A stretch of 64,000 bases of DNA, taken from Gammaproteobacteria bacterium (GTDB taxonomy: Bacteria > Pseudomonadota > Gammaproteobacteria > Xanthomonadales > SZUA-36). The position numbers and the translations under genes were made by a program. Of the stretch, positions 42,971 through 50,371 are shown piece by piece. The stretch is taken from the NCBI GenBank assembly GCA_024277815.1, contig JAJRUM010000014.1, positions 33,577-97,576 of the forward strand, read 5' to 3'. The notes beneath the pieces were generated by a model that did not search any database, was not told the DNA's origin, and saw only the letters and a program-made list of their open reading frames with translations. Every line of letters begins with the position of its first letter. Positions within the stretch are counted from its first letter, which is position 1.

Positions 42971-44015
42971 CAGCAATTGCAAGCAGGATAAAAGCTGGCG
43001 CAAGAATGACCAACGCGGGGTTCATACCCAGTATGCCGGCAAACTGGCCACTCAATTTCTGCACCAGGTAGAAGCTGATACCAATGATTCCACCTGTCAT
43101 TACCCGTTGTCCGGCTGATACTGAGCGTACTGAGCCCAGCACGAAAGGCAGAGACAATAATGCCATTGCCAGCAGGCCGGGGGGCAGGCTGACCTGTTGC
43201 CACAGTGCAATTTCATAGGCATGGGTATCGAGTTGATTACGCTTCAGGTTGGCAATGGTCTTTACCAGGTCACTGGGTGCCAGTGCCTGCAGCGGCAGTA
43301 TCAAAACTGATGCCTGCTCGGCGGACAGCAGGCCTTTCCACAGCAGGCTGTCCTGCTTTGTGACCATGACCTTTGATTGGTGCAGTTCGCTGTATGACAC
43401 GTTATTCAGCAACCAGTTGTCGCCGCCGGCAAAGTCGGCACTGGCAGCCTGGATCATTTGCGTCAACCTGCCGTTACTATCGACCGTGTAGATTTCGATG
43501 TCTGCCAATGTGCGGTCAAACCGCACTTCGTTAACGCGGATAAAGAATGAGCCGTTGCGGGTCCAGAAAGCACCTTTGCTACCGGGGCTCTTCTCGGTAC
43601 TCTGCAGGGACTTGCCACGCAGGTTTGCAGCTTCCCTTTCAAAGCCCGGAACCACGGTGAATTGCAGGATCGTGATGGCCACCGCTAACATGACCGCCAA
43701 TCCGGTTACGGTGTGTGCGATGCGTCGTTTGGACAGGCCACTGGTACGAATAGCAATTAGCTCGCGGTGGTTGGCCATTGCCCCGAGGCCAAACAATCCG
43801 CCCAACAGCGCTGTGACGGGTAACAGTTCAACAATTCGTGCGGGTGTGGTTAACAAAACCACCATCAAGGCATCCGCCAGCGTAAAGTCACCGCTGCCAA
43901 CTTCTTCCAGTTCTTCCGCCAGGGACATGAAGCTGAACAGGGCCAGCAACAGCAACAGAACCGGCAAAATACCGGCCAGGTATTGTTGCATGATATAGCG
44001 ATCAATCTTCAGCAT
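42942..44015 (-). CDS. lptG: LptG-family permease
   Basis: 357 residues; six predicted membrane helices flanking a periplasmic beta-jellyroll (about 140-270), the LptG/YjgQ layout. LptF and LptG form the transmembrane core that extracts lipid from the inner membrane and hands it to LptC and LptA. It overlaps lptF by 14 nt. Unusually it sits in a sphingolipid locus, away from lptC-lptA-lptB at 57.7-59.6 kb. Whether it is the only LptG of the genome or a sphingolipid-specific paralogue cannot be decided from this window. Confidence 0.85.
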   Translation of the reverse strand: MLKIDRYIMQQYLAGILPVLLLLLALFSFMSLAEELEEVGSGDFTLADALMVVLLTTPARIVELLPVTALLGGLFGLGAMANHRELIAIRTSGLSKRRIAHTVTGLAVMLAVAITILQFTVVPGFEREAANLRGKSLQSTEKSPGSKGAFWTRNGSFFIRVNEVRFDRTLADIEIYTVDSNGRLTQMIQAASADFAGGDNWLLNNVSYSELHQSKVMVTKQDSLLWKGLLSAEQASVLILPLQALAPSDLVKTIANLKRNQLDTHAYEIALWQQVSLPPGLLAMALLSLPFVLGSVRSVSAGQRVMTGGIIGISFYLVQKLSGQFAGILGMNPALVILAPAFILLAIAVIAIRHQRL

Positions 44016-45090
44016 GATCTTCGCCGTCCTCAGTTGTGCTGCGCTTGCGCCTGAATATTGGCAGGTACATGACGGTCACGAGCAAGCCCAGCAAGCCCGG
44101 CACCCACCAGATAAAATCAGAGCTGCCCTGTTCGACCCAACTGCGACTGACATCCAGCAGATTGAAGTAAACCGCATAGATACCCAGCGCCAACAGCATT
44201 TTTGCATACCGCCCCTGGCGCGGCCGGCTACGGCTCAGCGGGATGGCTGCCAGTGCGAGCAGCAATGCGGATATCGGTGTAGACAGTCGCCACTGGAGTT
44301 CTGCCCGGTCTGGTGGGGATGGGGAGTGTCTCAATGCGGTTATCGATGCAGATTTCACCTTGTAACCGGGGTCTTGGGCGGTCTGTACGGGCAACCACAA
44401 AGTGAAAGACCCGAATTCAGCTGAAAAATCGATGCCATCCTCCACTTTCTTGAAAACCTGTGCATCAAAAAGTTGCAGGCTATGGAACATCGGTCTGGCA
44501 AAATAGTTGAATACACCTTTTGATGCGGTAATGACCTGCAGATCTTCACCTTTGCGGGTGCGGATGAAAATACCCTTAAGGTCCTGCCCATTGTCAGCGA
44601 TGTGATCGATAAAGACGGTCCGCCGGGATTCGTCGAAGGTATAGAATTGCGCTTCCCGGATACGGCCGGTTTCTGCTGATGCTTCCGCTGCTGCACGAAT
44701 CTTGTACGACTCTGCGTAAGCCCAGGGCCGCACCCAACCGGATAAAAGTGCAACAACAATGGCGATACCCAGCGCCAGTCGCATCAGTGGGCGCAACAGG
44801 CGAATTTCGGAGATGCCACCGGCTCGCATGGCGTAGATTTCAGAGTCAGTGTACAGGCGCCCAAGACCGGTCATTACGGCCAGAAACAGGCTGAGGGGTA
44901 ATAATACATCAAGTGAAATCAGTGACTTGAGTGCTGTTAATTGTGCGACCTCTGCCGGGCGCAGCAGGCCAGCGTTTGCATCCACGAGAAACCTGCTTAA
45001 GCTGTAGGTGATGAAAATAACCATCAATGCGATACAGATAGCCAGCAGTGGTTGTAAAACCTCTCTGGTCAGGTAGCGGTCAATGATCAT
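44002..45090 (-). CDS. lptF: LptF-family permease
   Basis: 362 residues from the ATG at 45090 (MIIDRYLTREVLQPL, the expected LptF N-terminus); a frame extending to 45192 adds 34 unlikely residues. The conserved segment LPLSLFLAVMTGLGRLYTDS is followed by the periplasmic domain and C-terminal helices. Partner of LptG, 14-nt overlap. It is divergent from the LptA-like gene, with a 111-nt gap. The polar charged C-terminus (EDGEDHAED) is distinctive. Confidence 0.85.
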   Translation of the reverse strand: MIIDRYLTREVLQPLLAICIALMVIFITYSLSRFLVDANAGLLRPAEVAQLTALKSLISLDVLLPLSLFLAVMTGLGRLYTDSEIYAMRAGGISEIRLLRPLMRLALGIAIVVALLSGWVRPWAYAESYKIRAAAEASAETGRIREAQFYTFDESRRTVFIDHIADNGQDLKGIFIRTRKGEDLQVITASKGVFNYFARPMFHSLQLFDAQVFKKVEDGIDFSAEFGSFTLWLPVQTAQDPGYKVKSASITALRHSPSPPDRAELQWRLSTPISALLLALAAIPLSRSRPRQGRYAKMLLALGIYAVYFNLLDVSRSWVEQGSSDFIWWVPGLLGLLVTVMYLPIFRRKRSTTEDGEDHAED

Positions 45091-45158
45091 TATTTCGGCT
45101 ACAGGTCGCAGTCCGGAATTGTTTCTGGGCCTCATTTCACACCGTGATTGTGAGTACT

Positions 45159-45167
45159 TGCTATGAT
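45159..45167 (+). promoter_or_regulatory. extended -10 promoter of the LptA-like gene
   Basis: TGCTATGAT at 45159-45167 fits an extended -10 (TGN-TATGAT). It lies 34 nt ahead of the ATG at 45202; AAGAG at 45191 is a possible SD. No convincing -35. Confidence 0.4.
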
Positions 45168-45201
45168 CAGGCAGGTCGATACCTTTCAGCAAGAGTTTTG
45201 T

Positions 45202-45696
45202 ATGTTAAAAACAGCCATTCAGTGTCTGATTGTACTACTGGCCACGGTGTCCCTGTCGTCAGCAGCATCACCGCCGGGTGGCCGCGCTGTGGAAACGGTT
45301 CGCATCAGCGCGGAACAGGCCTATGAAGGCGAACAATCTGATGTCCTGCATTTCAGTGGTAACTTCAATATGCAGAGCGATGAATGGCAACTGGAGTCGT
45401 CGAAGGCGATTGTTTATGGACGCCCGGACCGGCCGGAGCGGGTCTATCTGCAGGGTATGCCAGCAAGGTTTTTGATCAGGCGCGGCCAACAGCATGGGCA
45501 GGATACCGTGGAAGCGACTGCGCAGGTGGTGGAATATTGGCGTTCCACCGGTATGTTGAAATTATCCGGCGGCGCCACACTGAAGCTTGACGGTGAAGTC
45601 ATCACCAGCAGCGAAATAGAGTATGACACCGGCACTGAACGCTACCGGGCTTCGGGGATGGGTGGGGTGGCTATTAAAGTTCCGCCAACGGACTGA
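45202..45696 (+). CDS. secreted LptA-like (OstA domain) protein in the sphingolipid locus
   Basis: 164 residues from ATG 45202 with a cleavable signal peptide (hydrophobic core CLIVLLATVSLSS, predicted cut near AASPP). The mature part is an OstA/LptA beta-jellyroll: VRISAEQAYEGEQSDVLHFS, then YEV-type strands ending GMGGVAIK. It is similar in layout to the canonical LptA at 58.4 kb but diverged. LptA oligomers form the periplasmic bridge carrying LPS; this copy, next to lptFG and sphingolipid genes, may carry sphingolipid. Role inferred from context. Confidence 0.75.
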   Translation: MLKTAIQCLIVLLATVSLSSAASPPGGRAVETVRISAEQAYEGEQSDVLHFSGNFNMQSDEWQLESSKAIVYGRPDRPERVYLQGMPARFLIRRGQQHGQDTVEATAQVVEYWRSTGMLKLSGGATLKLDGEVITSSEIEYDTGTERYRASGMGGVAIKVPPTD

Positions 45697-45700
45697 CGCT

Positions 45701-46444
45701 TTATTGTTTACGGCTTTCAGGCGGCCATTTGCTGACAACGTCCGGTGCCGCGGCAAAGTCCGACGCATCATCCACTTCGCACCAGCTTAGCCCGTCAATG
45801 GGGCAAATGCCGGCAATACCCTCACTGGCCAACTGGTCTATGGCAGACAGGTACCAGAGTTTCAGGGCATCAGCCTTGTCCATCATTTCCTCCAGTTTGT
45901 CTGTAAACGCATCTGCGCCGGCCTGGCTGAATACCATCAGGCCAATGCTCTCACCGTTAACCAGGTGGATATCCAGTTGTTTACTTACTTTGAGCAGGCG
46001 ATCCCCGTCGGTGATGATTTTCATGTCATCAAGGTCATAGTGGGGCTTGGTGTCGGTGGCGAGCGTTATCGGGTAGTCGCTGTTGCAGGCCAGCAGGCGC
46101 TGTAAAATGGCGGCCTCGAAAAGGGTGTCACCATTCATCAAAACAAATGGCTTATCCATTTCGGCGCGCGCCTCCCAGCAGGTTCCCAGGTTATCCGTGT
46201 GCGCATACATCGGGTTGTGTAAGGTCGATACCTTGATATCGGCAACCCGGGCAACAATCGTATCAACCATTTCATTGGCGAAACCGGTCACGACAATAAC
46301 CTCATCAATATCGCACTGTGCAATCTGGCTTAACTGCCATTCCAGAATGGAAATACCATGCAGTGGCAGGCAGCATTTGGCCAGATTGGATGTCAGTGGC
46401 ATCAGTCGGCGGCCCTGGCCGGCACTCAGGATAATAGCTTTCAA
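45701..46444 (-). CDS. nucleotidyltransferase of the LicC/NTP_transferase type
   Basis: 247 residues. N-terminal nucleotide-binding signature KAIILSAGQGRRLMP, a catalytic-type lysine in LAKCCLP, and MNGDTLFE metal-binding region. Such enzymes make nucleotide-activated sugars or alcohols (for instance CDP-choline by LicC). It is convergent with the LptA-like gene (5-nt gap). It may activate the headgroup for the CDP-alcohol phosphatidyltransferase; substrate unknown. Confidence 0.75.
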   Translation of the reverse strand: MKAIILSAGQGRRLMPLTSNLAKCCLPLHGISILEWQLSQIAQCDIDEVIVVTGFANEMVDTIVARVADIKVSTLHNPMYAHTDNLGTCWEARAEMDKPFVLMNGDTLFEAAILQRLLACNSDYPITLATDTKPHYDLDDMKIITDGDRLLKVSKQLDIHLVNGESIGLMVFSQAGADAFTDKLEEMMDKADALKLWYLSAIDQLASEGIAGICPIDGLSWCEVDDASDFAAAPDVVSKWPPESRKQ

Positions 46445-46645
46445 GCGGCAGTTCCTTTTGTTACAGCTTTGAATCCGTGAAAAAGTGGTGCATTAAAGCA
46501 TGAATTCAGCGTTCTGCAAAATGAAGTATTGATATACTAGAGAGGTCGCTTGTACTTTGTCAGGGAATATTGAGGCCGGTTTGCACTTATCAGGCCGTTC
46601 CGGTCTGGCGGGTATTGGCGAGTGATTAAAAGTCAGGGATCATAA

Positions 46646-48250
46646 ATGCTGATCGATCTGGAAAAATCTGCTCAGGACATGAAGGTCGACGCCGGGGTCT
46701 GCATCGTTGGTGCGGGCGCTGCAGGTGTTGCCCTGGCCCGGGATCTTATGCATGCCGGCCATGACGTCTGTCTGCTGGAAGGCGGCGGTATGGATTTTGA
46801 AGATGATACCCAATTGCTGTTTGACGGCAAGAATATCGGTATGGACTATTACGACCTGGACCATACCCGCTTACGTTTTTTTGGTGGCACAACCAATATC
46901 TGGGGTGGCCGTAATATCCCCCTGGATCCCATCGATTTTGAGAAGCGGGACTGGGTTCCTCACAGTGGCTGGCCCATTGGTCTGGAAGACCTGCAGAGCT
47001 ATTACCGCATTGCGCACGACTCACTTGAACTGGGTGAGTACGATTACGGACCGGGCAATTGGCAAAAGCTGGGTTTGCAGCCCATTGGCTTTGATCCACA
47101 CCGAATCACCACGTTGTTCTGGCGCTTTGATAATCTCGCCGAGCGCTTCAACAGTCGCCGCAGCACGGATCTGATTGAATCTGCCAGGGTACGCATTATT
47201 CTGCACGCCAACACGCTTGGTTTGCAGGCCAGTGAGAATGCATCCGGTATCACCCACCTGGATGCATCAACTCTGGGTGGCCGAAAGCTGTGCGTTAATG
47301 CCCGCCACTATGTGTTGGCCTGTGGAGCCATCGAGAATGCCCGCCTGTTGCTGGCATCCAATACCGTTGAGTCAGCGGGTATAGGCAATCAACATGACCA
47401 GCTTGGCCGCTATTTTATGGAGCATCCACACGGCAGAATCGCGCACATTGAAACAGCGGACCCGGCGGCATTCTGGGCCATGTATCGCAAGCGCTATCCG
47501 CAGTCGGACGTGCCGGTTGCTCCTGCGCTGGTCATTCCGCCTGCCATGCAGCAACAGCTTGGCATTTTGAACAGCGCCGCAACGTTTAAACTACAAAAAG
47601 ACCCCTCTCGTGGGGCAACCGTCAGCAAGCGGGTATATCTGAATTTGAAGCACAGCCTGTCGCCGTCACGTTCGGGCCGGCGTCTTTGGCAGGCCTGGAG
47701 GGGGTCGCAGGACTGGCTGCAGCGCCATGTGTCGATGCCCTTGCTGCGTTTTGGTGTCAAGGCCAACCGGATGAGCCTGTATGTCATTGCCCGGGCAGAG
47801 CAGGCTCCTAACCCGGAAAGTCGCGTCTGCCTGTCGTCTGAAAAAGACGCATTGGGATCACCCCGGGCCGATCTTGACTGGCGGCTTTGCGCTTTGGACA
47901 AAGAGACCATGTTGCAGTTTGGCAAAACGCTCTCCGGGGAATTTGACCGACTGGGGCTGGGCAAGGTCACCACCTATGAGTGGCTGGAAAATGGTTCGCC
48001 TGAATGGCCCTTCGATATCAGTGTCGGTAACCACCCCATCGGGGGCTACCATCATATGGGTACAACCCGGATGAGTGACTCGGCAAAAACGGGGATTGTA
48101 GATGCCAACTGTACTGTTCATGGCTACCACAACCTGCATATTGCGGGCAGTTCTGTATTTACGACCGGCGGTTGGGCCAATCCAACCCTGACCTTGTTGG
48201 CGTTGGCACACAGGCTTGGGGATCACCTGAACCGCTTGTTGAAGCAATAA
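46646..48250 (+). CDS. GMC-family FAD oxidoreductase
   Basis: 534 residues. FAD-binding GxGxxG in VGAGAAGVALA near residue 22, and the GMC C-terminal region with HHMGTTRMS and NPTLTLLALAHRLGDHL. Such flavoenzymes oxidise alcohols. In this locus it could oxidise the sphingoid base, headgroup or another hydroxyl; there is no direct evidence. It is flanked by two nucleotidyltransferases on the opposite strand, with a 201-nt upstream gap. Confidence 0.85.
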   Translation: MLIDLEKSAQDMKVDAGVCIVGAGAAGVALARDLMHAGHDVCLLEGGGMDFEDDTQLLFDGKNIGMDYYDLDHTRLRFFGGTTNIWGGRNIPLDPIDFEKRDWVPHSGWPIGLEDLQSYYRIAHDSLELGEYDYGPGNWQKLGLQPIGFDPHRITTLFWRFDNLAERFNSRRSTDLIESARVRIILHANTLGLQASENASGITHLDASTLGGRKLCVNARHYVLACGAIENARLLLASNTVESAGIGNQHDQLGRYFMEHPHGRIAHIETADPAAFWAMYRKRYPQSDVPVAPALVIPPAMQQQLGILNSAATFKLQKDPSRGATVSKRVYLNLKHSLSPSRSGRRLWQAWRGSQDWLQRHVSMPLLRFGVKANRMSLYVIARAEQAPNPESRVCLSSEKDALGSPRADLDWRLCALDKETMLQFGKTLSGEFDRLGLGKVTTYEWLENGSPEWPFDISVGNHPIGGYHHMGTTRMSDSAKTGIVDANCTVHGYHNLHIAGSSVFTTGGWANPTLTLLALAHRLGDHLNRLLKQ

Positions 48251-48276
48251 TAGCTTAGTGAATGTTGAAACCACGG

Positions 48277-48298
48277 GGTGCGGACAATCCGTCCGCCC
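48277..48298. terminator. weak hairpin between convergent genes
   Basis: GCGGAC (48280-48285) pairs with GTCCGC (48291-48296) around an AATCC loop, extended by a bulged GG/CC. It lies between the GMC gene and the convergent nucleotidyltransferase but has no T-run. Confidence 0.3.
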
Positions 48299-48314
48299 TG
48301 ACTAAAAATCCAGG

Positions 48315-49133
48315 CTAAACTGTCTCTTCCTGCAGCTTTAAAATCTTTTCAGCCAGTTTTTGGTCTTCAATAGAATCAACATCGATTGCAGCTCTGGCGT
48401 GATCAAGCAATACGTAGCCAACCCGGCACCCGGCTGCTTTCGAAAGGGTCTTAAGTGTTGCATCAAGTGAAAGCTTTTTGAACAGGTAGCGGAGCAGGGT
48501 GACCGCGCCAAAACGGCGTGCGATTCGCCATGGGTGTTTGCGGTCGGCCTCTGCCTGGCGCCAGAATGACAGTGCCCGCATGCCATTTGGATTCAGCGCG
48601 GTAAACAGGTTGCTGCCACAAAAACAACCATCGGAAAATTTTAGTACAGTACGCTTAGATTCAGGCCAACTGGCCTGAACCAACGAATAGGGTACGAAAC
48701 CGACAATAAAATCACAGTCTGAGCTGCCGGCAAGTGCGAGGGCCTGTTGACAGAAATCATCAACAATTTCAGGCGTTAGCAGTGCATGGTCTCCCGCAGT
48801 CAGTAGTGCAGGGTAGTGGTCAAGTTCTTCGAGTGCGCGCAACGCGCTGGCTGCCGGACCGGTCGCAGGGGCCAGCCACTGGAAACCCGGGCTACCCAGT
48901 ATTTTTTGCAGTTCTTCACTGTGGTCGAGAACATCGGCTGTTGGCCCACAGATTAAACCACCCTGCACATGGTGGCTTGCTGTAAGCGCCTCGACCACAC
49001 GTTGCAAAGAGGGCTTGCCGGCTACCGGCACCAATACACTGGCTGGAATATCAAAAGCGTGGCTGACCGCATTGCCGCCAGGCCGCTCGCCAGCGAGAAC
49101 TATGGACCGAAACAGGGTATTTTGTGCTGGCAT
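48315..49133 (-). CDS. MobA-like NTP transferase, atypical nucleotide loop
   Basis: 272 residues. The fold resembles MobA/CofC-type nucleotidyltransferases (IVLAGERPGGNAV at the nucleotide loop, where the usual G-x-G-x-R is absent; ALLTAGDHALL as the metal-binding region). It follows the GNAT gene by 12 nt and is probably co-transcribed with it. Substrate unknown; its presence beside a putative ceramide synthase suggests a lipid-headgroup role. Confidence 0.6.
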   Translation of the reverse strand: MPAQNTLFRSIVLAGERPGGNAVSHAFDIPASVLVPVAGKPSLQRVVEALTASHHVQGGLICGPTADVLDHSEELQKILGSPGFQWLAPATGPAASALRALEELDHYPALLTAGDHALLTPEIVDDFCQQALALAGSSDCDFIVGFVPYSLVQASWPESKRTVLKFSDGCFCGSNLFTALNPNGMRALSFWRQAEADRKHPWRIARRFGAVTLLRYLFKKLSLDATLKTLSKAAGCRVGYVLLDHARAAIDVDSIEDQKLAEKILKLQEETV

Positions 49134-49145
49134 GAAGCAGGGCGG

Positions 49146-50291
49146 TCAGAGGTTTTTTTCATACATCCGGTAGCGCTTTGATATTTCGCCACCGAGACTT
49201 TCAATAATATTCCTGGTTGCCTGATTATGATCCAGCACCCAGGACATTTCGACCTCCTGCAACCCCCTCGCAACACCGGCATCAATGGTTTTTTTAATGC
49301 CGGCATAGGCGAGCGCCGGCCCAAAGCGGGTGTTCTGGTATTTCTGCCGGACACCCATTAATGCCACTCTGGCAGACTTGGGAAATTTTACTTTCAGGCG
49401 CCACAGCAACCTGGCCCAACCGAACGGGAAAAGCTTGCCGTTAAGGTCAGCAATCGCTTCGTTGATATTGGGGATCAGCACAACAAAGGCGACGGGCTCG
49501 CCGTCAAGCTCGGCGATCTGAATAAAGTCATCAGGCAACAACATCAATAGCTCTTTGCCGATTGCAGCAAATTCTTCGCGGGTAAATGGAACGAAATTCC
49601 AGTTATGCTCCCATGCGTCATTGAAGATACTGCGCATGATCTCCAGTTCAGCCTGTTTTTGTTTGCGTCGCAGGGGCCTTACGTCAACGCGACTTGCGCT
49701 TCTCTTGAGCAGGGCCTGCATCACTCTTGGGATGGTGAGGGTGGTGGAGTCCAATTGGTAAGCCAGCAGGTCCTGTGCCTTCTGGTATCCACATTGCTCA
49801 ATGGCCGTGCCGTAGTAAGGCAGTGAGTGGGGCGTCATCACGTACGGTGGGGAGTCAAATCCCTCGATCAGGATACCAATTTCCTGGTTGATGCCAAGGT
49901 TGAACGGCCCGGTAACCTGTCGCATACCCCGCTCTTTCAGCCAGTTCTCAGCGGTATCAAACAAGGCTTTGAACACTGAACTGTCGTCAATCGCTTCAAC
50001 GAGGCCAAAAAAACCGGTTTTGTTGTCGTACTGTTGCTGGTGCAGCGCATCAACCTGGGCAGATATGCGCCCGACTGGCTTGTCGTCCCGCCAGGCGATC
50101 CAGGCTTGCCATTGTGCATGTTTGAAGTACGGGTGCCGGGGTGAGAACGCTTCTTTGCGCTCGGCAATCAGCGGTGGCACCCAGTTGGGATCATCTTTAT
50201 AAATCTCCCAGGGGACCCGGATAAACAGATCCATGGCCTTGTTTCCCGTAACCTCGGTGATTGTTACCGTCGAATTAAAATGACTGTTCAT
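49146..50291 (-). CDS. bcerS: GNAT-family acyltransferase, probable bacterial ceramide synthase
   Basis: 381 residues. It begins with a GNAT-like domain (IRVPWEIYKDDPNWVPPL; VTGPFNLGINQEIGILIEGF; MTPHSLPYYGTAIEQCGYQ) typical of proteins annotated only as N-acetyltransferase. The bacterial ceramide synthase of Caulobacter is a GNAT-fold enzyme of this general size and shape, and this family is often found near spt. It would N-acylate the sphingoid base. The identification rests on resemblance recalled from that family plus locus context. It is 11 kb from spt. Confidence 0.68.
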   Translation of the reverse strand: MNSHFNSTVTITEVTGNKAMDLFIRVPWEIYKDDPNWVPPLIAERKEAFSPRHPYFKHAQWQAWIAWRDDKPVGRISAQVDALHQQQYDNKTGFFGLVEAIDDSSVFKALFDTAENWLKERGMRQVTGPFNLGINQEIGILIEGFDSPPYVMTPHSLPYYGTAIEQCGYQKAQDLLAYQLDSTTLTIPRVMQALLKRSASRVDVRPLRRKQKQAELEIMRSIFNDAWEHNWNFVPFTREEFAAIGKELLMLLPDDFIQIAELDGEPVAFVVLIPNINEAIADLNGKLFPFGWARLLWRLKVKFPKSARVALMGVRQKYQNTRFGPALAYAGIKKTIDAGVARGLQEVEMSWVLDHNQATRNIIESLGGEISKRYRMYEKNL

Positions 50292-50371
50292 TCAGAAACC
50301 TCTGGCCTGTTTATAGACTGGCATTCTACGCCATGAGTTCAAACTCTCTGTTGCTATCTTTATGCGTACGA

